Source: CAYJAD01 sp964368075 (GTDB lineage Bacteria; Desulfobacterota; Desulfovibrionia; Desulfovibrionales; Desulfovibrionaceae). Taken from it: DNA of 20,070 nt. The notes under the pieces were generated by a model. The model was not told where the DNA came from, searched no databases, and worked only from the letters and a program-made list of their open reading frames with translations. The translations under genes and the position numbers were made by a program. Every line of letters begins with the position of its first letter. Position 1 is the stretch's first letter. The stretch is from the NCBI GenBank assembly GCA_964368075.1, contig CAYJAD010000048.1, positions 1-20,070 on the forward strand. The letters are read 5' to 3'. Positions 1 through 7,363 of the stretch are shown one piece after another.

Positions 1-25
1 AATAAGCGCGTTTTGAAGGGGGTCT

Positions 26-61
26 GGGGGAAACTTTTTGGCGCAAGCAAAAGTTTCCTCC
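26..61 (-). terminator. Hairpin after the export operon
   Basis: An inverted repeat with arms at 26-38 and 49-61 (GGAAACTTTT paired with AAAAGTTTCC, one mismatch in the outer base pairs) lies just beyond the stop codon of the last export gene. Read on the minus strand, the second arm runs into a C-rich tail (CCCCCAGACCCCCTTC) rather than a T-tract, so it is not a textbook intrinsic terminator. From memory, this stem plus C-rich tail resembles a dispersed hairpin repeat in Desulfovibrio genomes. A role in ending the operon is inferred from position. Confidence 0.5.
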
Positions 62-87
62 AGAAAAAATAATTCATCAGCGTTTCC

Positions 88-2661
88 TTAAGAATGTACG
101 CGCTGACGCAAAGCCAGTGCTTTAAAAATTCCATTTTTATCTAGTAATTCTTGATAATTGCCATGTTCAACCACTTTTCCCTTATCAAGCACATATATTC
201 TGTCCGCATTGATAATGGTAGAGAGGCGATGTGCAATAACAATGCGTGTCATACCAAGAAGTTCAATATTTTTCTTTATAGTTTGCTGGGTAAAACTATC
301 GAGCGCGCTTGTTGATTCATCCATAATTAATGCTACAGGATTGCCTATAAGTGCTCTTGCTATCAAAATGCGTTGCTGTTGACCGCCTGAAATATTATCA
401 GGAGAAACATGCGTATATATTCCCATGGGCATGGCCTCAACATCTTTATCAAAGGCGGCGAGCTTTAAGGCGTGCAGCGCATCATTCTTGGTGAAAGTTG
501 TGCCAGCAATGATGTTTTCTAAAATTGAACCTGATATAATCTTACTATTTTGTAAAATAACACCCAATTGCTTTCTGACAGCTCGTAAATTTAAATGGGC
601 AAGATCTTGTCCTGAATAATAAATGGCACCACTTTCGCATTTTTCAAAACCTAGTAATAAACGAACTAAAGTACTTTTACCGGCACCTGAAGAACCCACA
701 ATGGCTATAAACTCCCCTGCTTTTGCATGGATAGATACATCGTCAAGAGTAAGATGTTCGTTTAGGCCATAGCGAAAATGTATGTGGGATAATTCGATAT
801 CCCCCTTTAAAATATCAGGAAAGTATTTTTCTGAACCATCTTCAATTTCTGTTTCCAAAATGGGCATAATGCGGTCAACATCTGGTTTAATGGCTAATAA
901 TGTCCAAATACCCCCAGCAATTCCAAGCACGCCACCTTGAAAATTTTGAAAGGCAGCCATAAAAGCAAGAAAAATAGGAAAGGCTAAATTTTCTTTCAAA
1001 AAACCACCAGCCATGCCATAAAAAATTATTGAAATTACTAGGGGAAATATTGAACTAAAAACACTTTGATAAGCACTAAGAGTTGCTATTTTGTACCCTT
1101 CTTTAAGCATGGGTGAAAAGTCATCCATAAAGCGTGATATAACTTGCTGCTCTGCACCGGCTGAGCGGATTTTGCTTATACCGTCAATAAATTGCTTAGT
1201 AAGGCCGCTTACCTTGCCGCTTGCCTCTGCTTGACGGGCTAAGGGTTTTAGATTCATTTTTGAAAGAAAAAAAAGTAGTACAGCATAAACAATTACCATG
1301 AAAAGCCCAACACTTGCCAAAGACTGACTATAATAAAACATCATGGCAAGGTTTGATAAAGCAAATATAGAAGACAAAAATTGTTGTGAAATAACTTCAA
1401 ACACAGTTGCCTGTATTTGTGTTCCCCCCAAAATTCTTTGGGTCATATCTCCTACATCGCAAGTTTTTAGGCTTGCTGTCGGTATTCGTAAAATATGATC
1501 ATAGACAGCCGTTTGAAAACGTTCAAGCTGCCTTGCATTAAAAGTCATCATAATTATGCCGGAAACTGCTTGCAACATAATTTGGCAAAGCAATAGAACT
1601 ATCAAAACTATACTTATTTGATATAGTTCTGGTAAATTAGCGGTAGGTATAATCTTGCCTGTTATATAGGACGTGGCCAATGGAGAAAGTAGACTTAAAA
1701 ACGAAGCTATAAGTGCCGAAATAGCAATTACTGGCCAAATATTTTTTGCCCTAGCGAATATAAATTTTAAGAGCTTTTGTTTGCTTAACTTTCCTGCTGG
1801 AAAAAGCTCATAAATCATATAGGCTACATCTTGCGCATCTTCTGCCATGCTTTTAGTAAAAGATTTCTTCTTATTTCCATCAGAAAAATCAATATATTGT
1901 GAATTATTTGAACTAGGAAAAACAAGAACAGCACTAGAGGTTTTCTTTGAAATGACTATAATGGGTACAGAATTTTGTTTATAAAAATCACGTGTAAGAG
2001 TAACTTTTCTAACCCTCCAACCAATGTGCTCACAAAAATTTTCTATACGTTCTGCACCAGATACATCTATATCTAAGAGAATATCTTTATTTTTTTCAAA
2101 AGGAAGATGGTATATTTTTGCAATTTCTTGCATTGCTAAATAGAAAGAGTCTACTTCATGAGTATCTTGCTCCTTTTTAACGACACTCACAGAAGCAAGT
2201 TTGCCTAGTTCTTCAATTTTACGGTTAAGTGACAATGCTGTCATGGCAACATTATCATTTTTTAAGTTTGCTCTTTTTTGTATATTTACCTTATTTTCTT
2301 TAATATATTCTAAGTAGATGTTGGTGTCAGAAGTTATTTTTTTACCAAATTGAAGCAAAAAAACATCGTCCCATTTTTTTTGTAAATAAGGCATATTAGG
2401 CGCGCTGTCTTCACATAAAACAGAATCCTCATATGCAATAAGTGCATATATATATTCTTCATCATTATAAATTATTTTTTCTACAGGAATAAAGCTCTCA
2501 TCGCTTAAAAAGGGCATAATAAAAAAATGCGCACCCAATTTGCCATTTTCAAGTTTTATTAAAAATAAATTTACTCCGCCTTCAAGTATTTTCATGGGCG
2601 AAGCTATAGTATTTAAAGGAAGAATAGAGCTTGAAAATAGCGTAATTTGCTCGCACGACAT
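88..2661 (-). CDS. NHLM-type bacteriocin export ABC transporter, ATP-binding/permease protein without active peptidase
   Basis: This 857-residue protein is probably half of an inner-membrane exporter for a leader-bearing peptide. Residues 1-300 form a soluble N-terminal region. Its second half looks like a degenerate C39-like domain, with no catalytic Cys or His pattern. The membrane-spanning domain begins near residue 309 and ends near 590. The ATPase domain is complete: Walker A GSSGAGKST at 656-664, signature SGGQQ at 758-762, Walker B ending D781-E782, and H-loop His811. The architecture fits the second ABC protein of NHLM bacteriocin systems (TIGR03797-like, from memory). The start at 2661 is preferred over an in-frame ATG at 2697: it has AAGGAG at 2668-2673 six bases upstream and falls just after the stop of the preceding gene, whereas 2697 would overlap that gene by 35 bases. 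It is the last gene of the operon. Confidence 0.9.
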   Translation of the reverse strand: MSCEQITLFSSSILPLNTIASPMKILEGGVNLFLIKLENGKLGAHFFIMPFLSDESFIPVEKIIYNDEEYIYALIAYEDSVLCEDSAPNMPYLQKKWDDVFLLQFGKKITSDTNIYLEYIKENKVNIQKRANLKNDNVAMTALSLNRKIEELGKLASVSVVKKEQDTHEVDSFYLAMQEIAKIYHLPFEKNKDILLDIDVSGAERIENFCEHIGWRVRKVTLTRDFYKQNSVPIIVISKKTSSAVLVFPSSNNSQYIDFSDGNKKKSFTKSMAEDAQDVAYMIYELFPAGKLSKQKLLKFIFARAKNIWPVIAISALIASFLSLLSPLATSYITGKIIPTANLPELYQISIVLIVLLLCQIMLQAVSGIIMMTFNARQLERFQTAVYDHILRIPTASLKTCDVGDMTQRILGGTQIQATVFEVISQQFLSSIFALSNLAMMFYYSQSLASVGLFMVIVYAVLLFFLSKMNLKPLARQAEASGKVSGLTKQFIDGISKIRSAGAEQQVISRFMDDFSPMLKEGYKIATLSAYQSVFSSIFPLVISIIFYGMAGGFLKENLAFPIFLAFMAAFQNFQGGVLGIAGGIWTLLAIKPDVDRIMPILETEIEDGSEKYFPDILKGDIELSHIHFRYGLNEHLTLDDVSIHAKAGEFIAIVGSSGAGKSTLVRLLLGFEKCESGAIYYSGQDLAHLNLRAVRKQLGVILQNSKIISGSILENIIAGTTFTKNDALHALKLAAFDKDVEAMPMGIYTHVSPDNISGGQQQRILIARALIGNPVALIMDESTSALDSFTQQTIKKNIELLGMTRIVIAHRLSTIINADRIYVLDKGKVVEHGNYQELLDKNGIFKALALRQRVHS

Positions 2662-2662
2662 A

Positions 2663-4855
2663 TTAAGCTCCTTCCTCAGATTGCATAAACTGCGCATAGT
2701 TTTTGCCCAAGCTCATTAATTCGTCATGGCTTCCACGCTCAATTACTTCACCCTTTGATAGCATAATAATTTCATCACAATCGCGCACTGTGCTTAAACG
2801 ATGCGCAATAATAATACATGCACATGCTCGACGGCGAATGGCCATATCAATTTTTTGCTCAGTAATAGGGTCCAAGGCGCTTGTTGCTTCATCAAGTATT
2901 AACAACAGAGGTCTTCGATATAAAGCCCTTGCTATTTCAATACGTTGCCTTTGACCACCTGAAAAATTTTCTCCTCCCTCACTTACTGTAAGCTCTAAAA
3001 GAGGACCTCTTTCGTTTAAATCTTCGTCTATGGCAGCATCGCAAATGGCTGTATGCAATTCTTTAACATCATATTTTGGAGCAAAAAGCGTTAAATTTTC
3101 GCGCAAATTTCCAGAAAAAAGCATTATATTTTGATCAACACTGCCAACCATGGCATAGTATTGATTTTTTGTATATTGTGAAATTTCTTTTCCATTAAGT
3201 AGTATTTCACCACTCCAAGCTTTTAATATACCATTGGCAATTTTTGCTACAGTGGTTTTTCCTGATCCCGTAGTGCCAATAACCGCAACCCTTTTACCGG
3301 CTTCAACCTTGAGCGAAAAATCTTTCAAGATTGGTTCACTATGTGCACTATAGCCAAAGGTTATATTTTTCATTTCAAAGCATACGGAATCCGCAATTTT
3401 ATGCCCTTCGTTGCTTTTATTTTCTGGGGCAAAAATTGTTTCTTCATCATATTTATAGACATCGTTAATGCGATCAATATCTGCCTTCATGGTTTGTATT
3501 AAACTACTTGAAATTAAAAGCGATGTGAATGGCCCTGTAAAGCTGGTCATTAATGTTTGAAAGGCAAACATACCACCCAAGGTTAAATCTTCTCTAACAA
3601 TTTCATAAGCCCCTATGGAAAGTATTAAAATGTTTCCAACGCCTGTTAAAAAAGTAGGCAGCATATTAAAATAAGAAGAAAATATTTGAAATTTTAACTG
3701 CTTTTTGTTTAATGCAGCTAATTGTCCGCTCCATTGTAAAAACATGGAATTTTCTCTACCAAGGGCGCGCACGGTTTCCATCATGCCTATACCATTGGTA
3801 AGTGAAGAAAGCATTTTGGTTTGAATCATGAGTACGCTTTGATTTAAAACTTGGCGAATCTTATTAATAAATGCAAAAAACAAGACTTGAATAAATACAA
3901 AAGCTATAGCTACAAAAGATAAGAGTGGGCTAAATTGAAACATGAGTACAAGAAAAAATCCGGCCGTAAAAAGCTTAACTATATTATCAGCAAACGTGCC
4001 AAAGGCAGCATTGGCTATATCGGTGTTTAAAGATAATCTATTTTGAATATCCGCTGTAGAGCGTTGTAAAAAAAAATCCATGGGGAGGCGAAAAAGAAAA
4101 TTTAGCATTTCTAAACTTTTATTGACAGCAAGTTGTAATTCACCACGACGAAGAGCCAGTTTTACAAGAAAACTTAAACATGTTTGCAAAACAACAGTTA
4201 AAGCAAAAAATAATAATACGGGGACAAGCCATTGAGTTTTACCGGGCAAGACCTCATCAACAAATATACGCATGAGGGTTGGCACTATAATTCCTGGAAT
4301 AACTAAGAGTAGACCGCCCCAAATAGCGGCACTCATAATAGTTTTCATGCCTTGCAAAAAGGGAATCATGGCTTTGATTACATTAACAGGCATGCCAGCC
4401 TTGGTAAACGTAGCATTTTGTTTAAAATTTAGGGCAACTCCCGTATATGAACCTTCAAAAAGTTCTTTATCTAACATACGCGGGCCCATGGCTGGATCGT
4501 TTATATAAAAATACTTCCCATTGCGCGAACGCCCTTCATATACTACAAAGTGATCGAAATCCCAAAATAAAATGGCTGGAAGATCGAGTTTATCCAGTTT
4601 TTTCAAAGGGGCTTCAAAGCCGTTGCCATCTAAGCCATAAATTTTTGCTGCTTTTACAATGAGAGAAGCCTTACTCCCATTGCGGGATACCCCACAATCT
4701 GAGCGTAATTTTTCTAGTGGTTCATAACGTCCAAAATAAGCCAGAACCATAGCCAAGGAGGCAGCCCCACACTCTGTTGCTTCCATTTGCAATATGGTAG
4801 GGGTTTTAACCCTGTAAGGATTTATAATGCGCGATAGTTTTGCGAAAAAACTCAT
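2663..4855 (-). CDS. NHLM-type bacteriocin export ABC transporter with C39 peptidase domain
   Basis: This 730-residue peptidase-containing exporter should remove a double-glycine leader and pump the core peptide across the inner membrane. The N-terminal C39 domain (about 1-145) keeps every expected active-site residue: Gln23, Cys29 in ATECGAAS, His102 in DFDHFVVYEG, and Asp120 in NDPA. A six-helix membrane domain follows at about 165-460. The ATPase domain has Walker A GTTGSGKTT at 527-535, signature SGGQRQR from 632, Walker B ending D655-E656, and His685. It matches the peptidase/ATP-binding member of NHLM systems (TIGR03796-like, from memory). Its ATG overlaps the stop of the HlyD-like gene by four bases (ATGA), and the second ABC gene starts immediately after its stop. 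Translational coupling and a hetero-oligomeric transporter are therefore likely. Confidence 0.93.
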   Translation of the reverse strand: MSFFAKLSRIINPYRVKTPTILQMEATECGAASLAMVLAYFGRYEPLEKLRSDCGVSRNGSKASLIVKAAKIYGLDGNGFEAPLKKLDKLDLPAILFWDFDHFVVYEGRSRNGKYFYINDPAMGPRMLDKELFEGSYTGVALNFKQNATFTKAGMPVNVIKAMIPFLQGMKTIMSAAIWGGLLLVIPGIIVPTLMRIFVDEVLPGKTQWLVPVLLFFALTVVLQTCLSFLVKLALRRGELQLAVNKSLEMLNFLFRLPMDFFLQRSTADIQNRLSLNTDIANAAFGTFADNIVKLFTAGFFLVLMFQFSPLLSFVAIAFVFIQVLFFAFINKIRQVLNQSVLMIQTKMLSSLTNGIGMMETVRALGRENSMFLQWSGQLAALNKKQLKFQIFSSYFNMLPTFLTGVGNILILSIGAYEIVREDLTLGGMFAFQTLMTSFTGPFTSLLISSSLIQTMKADIDRINDVYKYDEETIFAPENKSNEGHKIADSVCFEMKNITFGYSAHSEPILKDFSLKVEAGKRVAVIGTTGSGKTTVAKIANGILKAWSGEILLNGKEISQYTKNQYYAMVGSVDQNIMLFSGNLRENLTLFAPKYDVKELHTAICDAAIDEDLNERGPLLELTVSEGGENFSGGQRQRIEIARALYRRPLLLILDEATSALDPITEQKIDMAIRRRACACIIIAHRLSTVRDCDEIIMLSKGEVIERGSHDELMSLGKNYAQFMQSEEGA

Positions 4856-6141
4856 TCTTGGTTTTCCAATGTTTTTTGTGCTTCACCTCGAACAAGTTCT
4901 CTTATTATGGGCACAATATAGGAAGCAGGTGAACGATATTTTGTATTTATCATAAGCTGCCCTAGCATACCACTTGTAATGCTGATGCCCGAATCATTTT
5001 TGCTTGTCCAATTATATTTTGTAGGAGATTTTTTATCAGGGATTAATTCTAAAACCACACGAACCATGGCATTTTTGCCAGCAATCATTTGAGTGAGACT
5101 ATTATTCATAAGCTCTGCCTGAATGGCTTCAAGACTTATAGGATTTGAACCAATTTCACGAACAATACAACGCATCAATCCATAATCATTGGAAGAAACA
5201 GCAAAAGGAGAGAAGAAAGCACTCATACCAGTGTGTACCTTTTTAGCATCTTGCACAGATACAAATGACAATAAATACAAAGCTTCGTCTTGCATTGAAT
5301 CCACAGTGGCAATTTTTTCGCCAACTTGCACAAATGAATTTTCCTCTTTAAAAACTTCACGCACTTTGCCCGTAAAGGTAGAGCGAATCCAATACGCATC
5401 GCTATACATTTGTTCGGCTAAGCGTACTTCATGAATTTTTGAATCAAGCTGTTGCTTTAAGTTTAGTAATTTTTCCTCTTTATCCCAGAGAATGCTATCG
5501 CTCTCATTTTCATTATTTATATTTTGTATCAGTGTAGATATTAAGGCACTTTCTGTTTGTAACCATTGGTCAAGCGAGCGATAATACTCAGCTAAAGTAG
5601 ATGCTCTTAAGTCCTTGAGTGTTTTTTGAATTTGAGCAAGATCCTTTGCTCTTTTTTTGCTTTTTTCATTTTCTGCCACAAGATAATCCAAAAGCTCTTT
5701 TTTCTTTGCCTTCACGTCAACGTGTTTTGTTATAATACTCTGAATGCCTTTAGCAAGAATATCTGTTTGAGCGCGCAAAGCGGCATATTCGGAAGTAATT
5801 TTTTGCAGCTTTAAAAAACTTTCAGCATTGTAAATTTGACCTACAATCTGACCAGAGTGAACTTCTGAGCCATTTTGTATATTAAGGTGAGAAATAATTC
5901 CACTACCGCCAACTGTTATTGGACGGCTACCTTCCGAGCGCATAATAAGACCCATGCCAGAAACACTTTCAACCATGCTTCCATAAAATCCCCAAAAAAT
6001 CATTACTCCAAAAAGCAAGGTAATGGCTGAAAATAATAACCACGTCCAACGTGATTTAACTCCAGACAATACATCACTATTGTGGCTAGAAAGGCTCTTT
6101 TCTAGCGCTTTTTGAGAAAAGCGAATTTTGGTTTCGCTCAT
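4852..6141 (-). CDS. HlyD-family adaptor of the NHLM export system
   Basis: This 429-residue periplasmic adaptor should link the two ABC proteins to an outer-membrane channel. A short cytoplasmic N-terminus is followed by one transmembrane helix at about 33-54. Half a lipoyl/biotinyl-like domain lies near 75-105 (GGSGIISHLNIQNGSEVHSGQ), then a long charged coiled-coil stretch at about 108-240. The second lipoyl half follows near 255-285 (FTGKVREVF...VQVGEKIATVD), then a beta-barrel-like region. This is the usual order in type I secretion adaptors and fits the NHLM secretion-protein family. GGAG lies nine bases upstream of the ATG. The gene sits 48 bases after the precursor gene and overlaps the C39 ABC gene by four bases. 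No TolC-like gene is in the window, so the outer-membrane partner must be shared or encoded elsewhere. Confidence 0.88.
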   Translation of the reverse strand: MSETKIRFSQKALEKSLSSHNSDVLSGVKSRWTWLLFSAITLLFGVMIFWGFYGSMVESVSGMGLIMRSEGSRPITVGGSGIISHLNIQNGSEVHSGQIVGQIYNAESFLKLQKITSEYAALRAQTDILAKGIQSIITKHVDVKAKKKELLDYLVAENEKSKKRAKDLAQIQKTLKDLRASTLAEYYRSLDQWLQTESALISTLIQNINNENESDSILWDKEEKLLNLKQQLDSKIHEVRLAEQMYSDAYWIRSTFTGKVREVFKEENSFVQVGEKIATVDSMQDEALYLLSFVSVQDAKKVHTGMSAFFSPFAVSSNDYGLMRCIVREIGSNPISLEAIQAELMNNSLTQMIAGKNAMVRVVLELIPDKKSPTKYNWTSKNDSGISITSGMLGQLMINTKYRSPASYIVPIIRELVRGEAQKTLENQE

Positions 6142-6189
6142 TGGTCATATCTCCAATGCTGAAGAGTCAAACAGTGTTATTCGCTATGC

Positions 6190-6501
6190 TTATACCATTG
6201 CTTTAAGATCAACTAAAGAAACTGTACGTTGACTTTTGTCAGGCCCTACAAAGGTAATACCACTTGCGCCCATTTTTTCAGCCTTGTCAATAATTTTTTT
6301 GAAACTTGCTTCATCCGTAGGAACGCCAATATTTAAATGCCCCTGGGCTGCACCAGATCGTTCTATTGAAACATTAAAAAATTGTTCTCCATTTCGTGCG
6401 TTTGTGTTGATAAGCCCAGACAATTTGTCCATATACGCGCCAGTACCCCCGACAATGTTTTCCAAGTCGCTCATGTCTAAGTTTTTTAATTCATCGCTCA
6501 T
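6190..6501 (-). CDS. Double-glycine leader precursor, probable cargo of the NHLM exporter
   Basis: This is a 103-residue protein whose N-terminus, MSDELKNLDMSDLENIVGG, has the form of a bacteriocin-type double-glycine leader: hydrophobic residues at regular spacing before Gly18-Gly19. The C39 peptidase encoded downstream should cut after Gly19, giving an 84-residue product beginning TGAYMDKLSG. That product has no cysteine and is hydrophilic, with a charged helix-like segment (SFKKIIDKAEKMG) and a beta-like C-terminus (GITFVGPDKSQRTVSLVDL). I do not recognise the core. It lacks the long nitrile-hydratase-like or Nif11-like leader usual for NHLM cargo, and no lanthipeptide, cyclodehydratase or radical-SAM gene lies beside it. 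The start has AGAGGG eight bases upstream. It is the first gene of the operon. Its cargo role is inferred from leader and position; bacteriocin activity is not shown. Confidence 0.82.
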   Translation of the reverse strand: MSDELKNLDMSDLENIVGGTGAYMDKLSGLINTNARNGEQFFNVSIERSGAAQGHLNIGVPTDEASFKKIIDKAEKMGASGITFVGPDKSQRTVSLVDLKAMV

Positions 6502-6582
6502 TTTGTTTACCCTCTGTTTTAAAGTTAAAGAAAACCACTTACTTCCAGTGGCGAAACACCTTGCACTTTTATGCTGAATTCA

Positions 6583-6591
6583 TTTATACCA
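6583..6591 (-). promoter_or_regulatory. Possible extended -10 for the export operon
   Basis: On the minus strand, about 80 bases upstream of the precursor start, the sequence TTGGTATAAA gives a TGnTATAAA extended -10. No good -35 hexamer lies at the right distance upstream, so this is only a candidate. Confidence 0.25.
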
Positions 6592-7026
6592 AGTCGTCAC
6601 TGAAAAATATACTAATAATTTGCAATGAACCATTTCTTAGTACAAATATGCAAATAAAAATGCTAAAAACAGGAATATAGAATGCACGCTACGACATTTT
6701 CATGATGTCAAACTAAGTTTTTTAATCATCAGCAAAATTAATTTTATCATAAAATGTACGCATTTCCTTGTGCCATCCCCCTACAGGATTAAAAGTGAAA
6801 CTTTATCTATAAAACCGAGAAAAAATACCATTGCATCTATTTTATGTCAAAATAAAAGAGCTCTTGCTTTTATACATGCCTTTCTTTTTAGTTAGCACAC
6901 GCATATTCTCAAAGAAAATACGGCAATGTAACAATAAATTCTGGTGATAAACGCCTTTTAACCCAGCCCTAAAATAATCTTTTTATATATCAAATATAAA
7001 TAATAATTTTAAACACTTACACAAGA

Positions 7027-7064
7027 AAATCATCACAAAGATGAACTAGTTAAAGGGATGATTT
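7027..7064. repeat. Inverted repeat, possible RNA stem
   Basis: AAATCATC at 7027-7034 pairs perfectly with GATGATTT at 7057-7064 across a 22-base loop. It lies about 30 bases before the terminator-like hairpin at 7093, so the two could belong to one small transcript. No expression signal is visible that would prove it. Confidence 0.35.
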
Positions 7065-7092
7065 ATCTATAATATTTCAAAAATTCATCTTA

Positions 7093-7146
7093 AGGAGGAT
7101 GGAAAACTTTTTAAATATATTAGTTTTCTCCTAGATAGTTTTTTTT
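7093..7146 (+). terminator. Terminator-like hairpin followed by a T-run
   Basis: AGGAG (7093-7097) plus GAAAAC (7102-7107) can pair with GTTTTCTCCT at 7123-7132, with a four-base bulge on the 5' arm. Six bases later comes a run of eight T at 7139-7146. This is the form of a plus-strand intrinsic terminator, but no gene lies upstream on that strand for more than 500 bp. It could end an unannotated small RNA or a leader transcript. Confidence 0.4.
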
Positions 7147-7264
7147 GCTGTTTAGGTCAATCACTCACTTGGCAATGCTATATCCTGCAACAGAAGGAGT
7201 ATACGCCTTACGAAAATAGCTATGCTGTGAACATACTCAAAAGATGCATCAAAAACCCCCTGGG

Positions 7265-7280
7265 TGAGCATTAATGCTCA
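7265..7280. repeat. Perfect 16-bp palindrome upstream of the LRR gene
   Basis: TGAGCATTAATGCTCA is a perfect palindrome about 85 bases before the ATG of the leucine-rich-repeat gene. It is flanked by CCCCC at 7256-7260 and GGGGGG at 7305-7310, which could close a larger stem. It could be a dimeric operator or a 5' leader structure; sequence alone does not decide. Confidence 0.35.
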
Positions 7281-7363
7281 TGCAATTGCCTTTATTCGCT
7301 ATGTGGGGGGCGCTTAACATCTAAAGCATAAAGAAACAAAAACTTTTAACAACGGAGTTTTTT

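Larger units (their letters stand above)
6502..7363. other. Long divergent intergenic region with no convincing gene
   Basis: About 860 bp separate the divergently transcribed export operon and the repeat-protein cluster. I found no open frame with a plausible start and ribosome-binding site, only peptides shorter than about 16 codons without Shine-Dalgarno sequences. The stretch is very AT-rich. It should hold promoters for both directions and contains three inverted repeats, listed separately. No tRNA-like or known riboswitch pattern was recognised. Confidence 0.6.

Noticed and set aside
7099..7134. An 11-codon reading frame (MENFLNILVFS) after AGGAGG
   Set aside because: The ATG directly abuts the Shine-Dalgarno-like sequence, leaving no spacing, and the segment is better explained as a hairpin arm.
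7169..7190. TTGGCA...CTGCA as a sigma-54 promoter before the LRR gene
   Set aside because: The GG and GC elements are 14 bases apart rather than the required 10.
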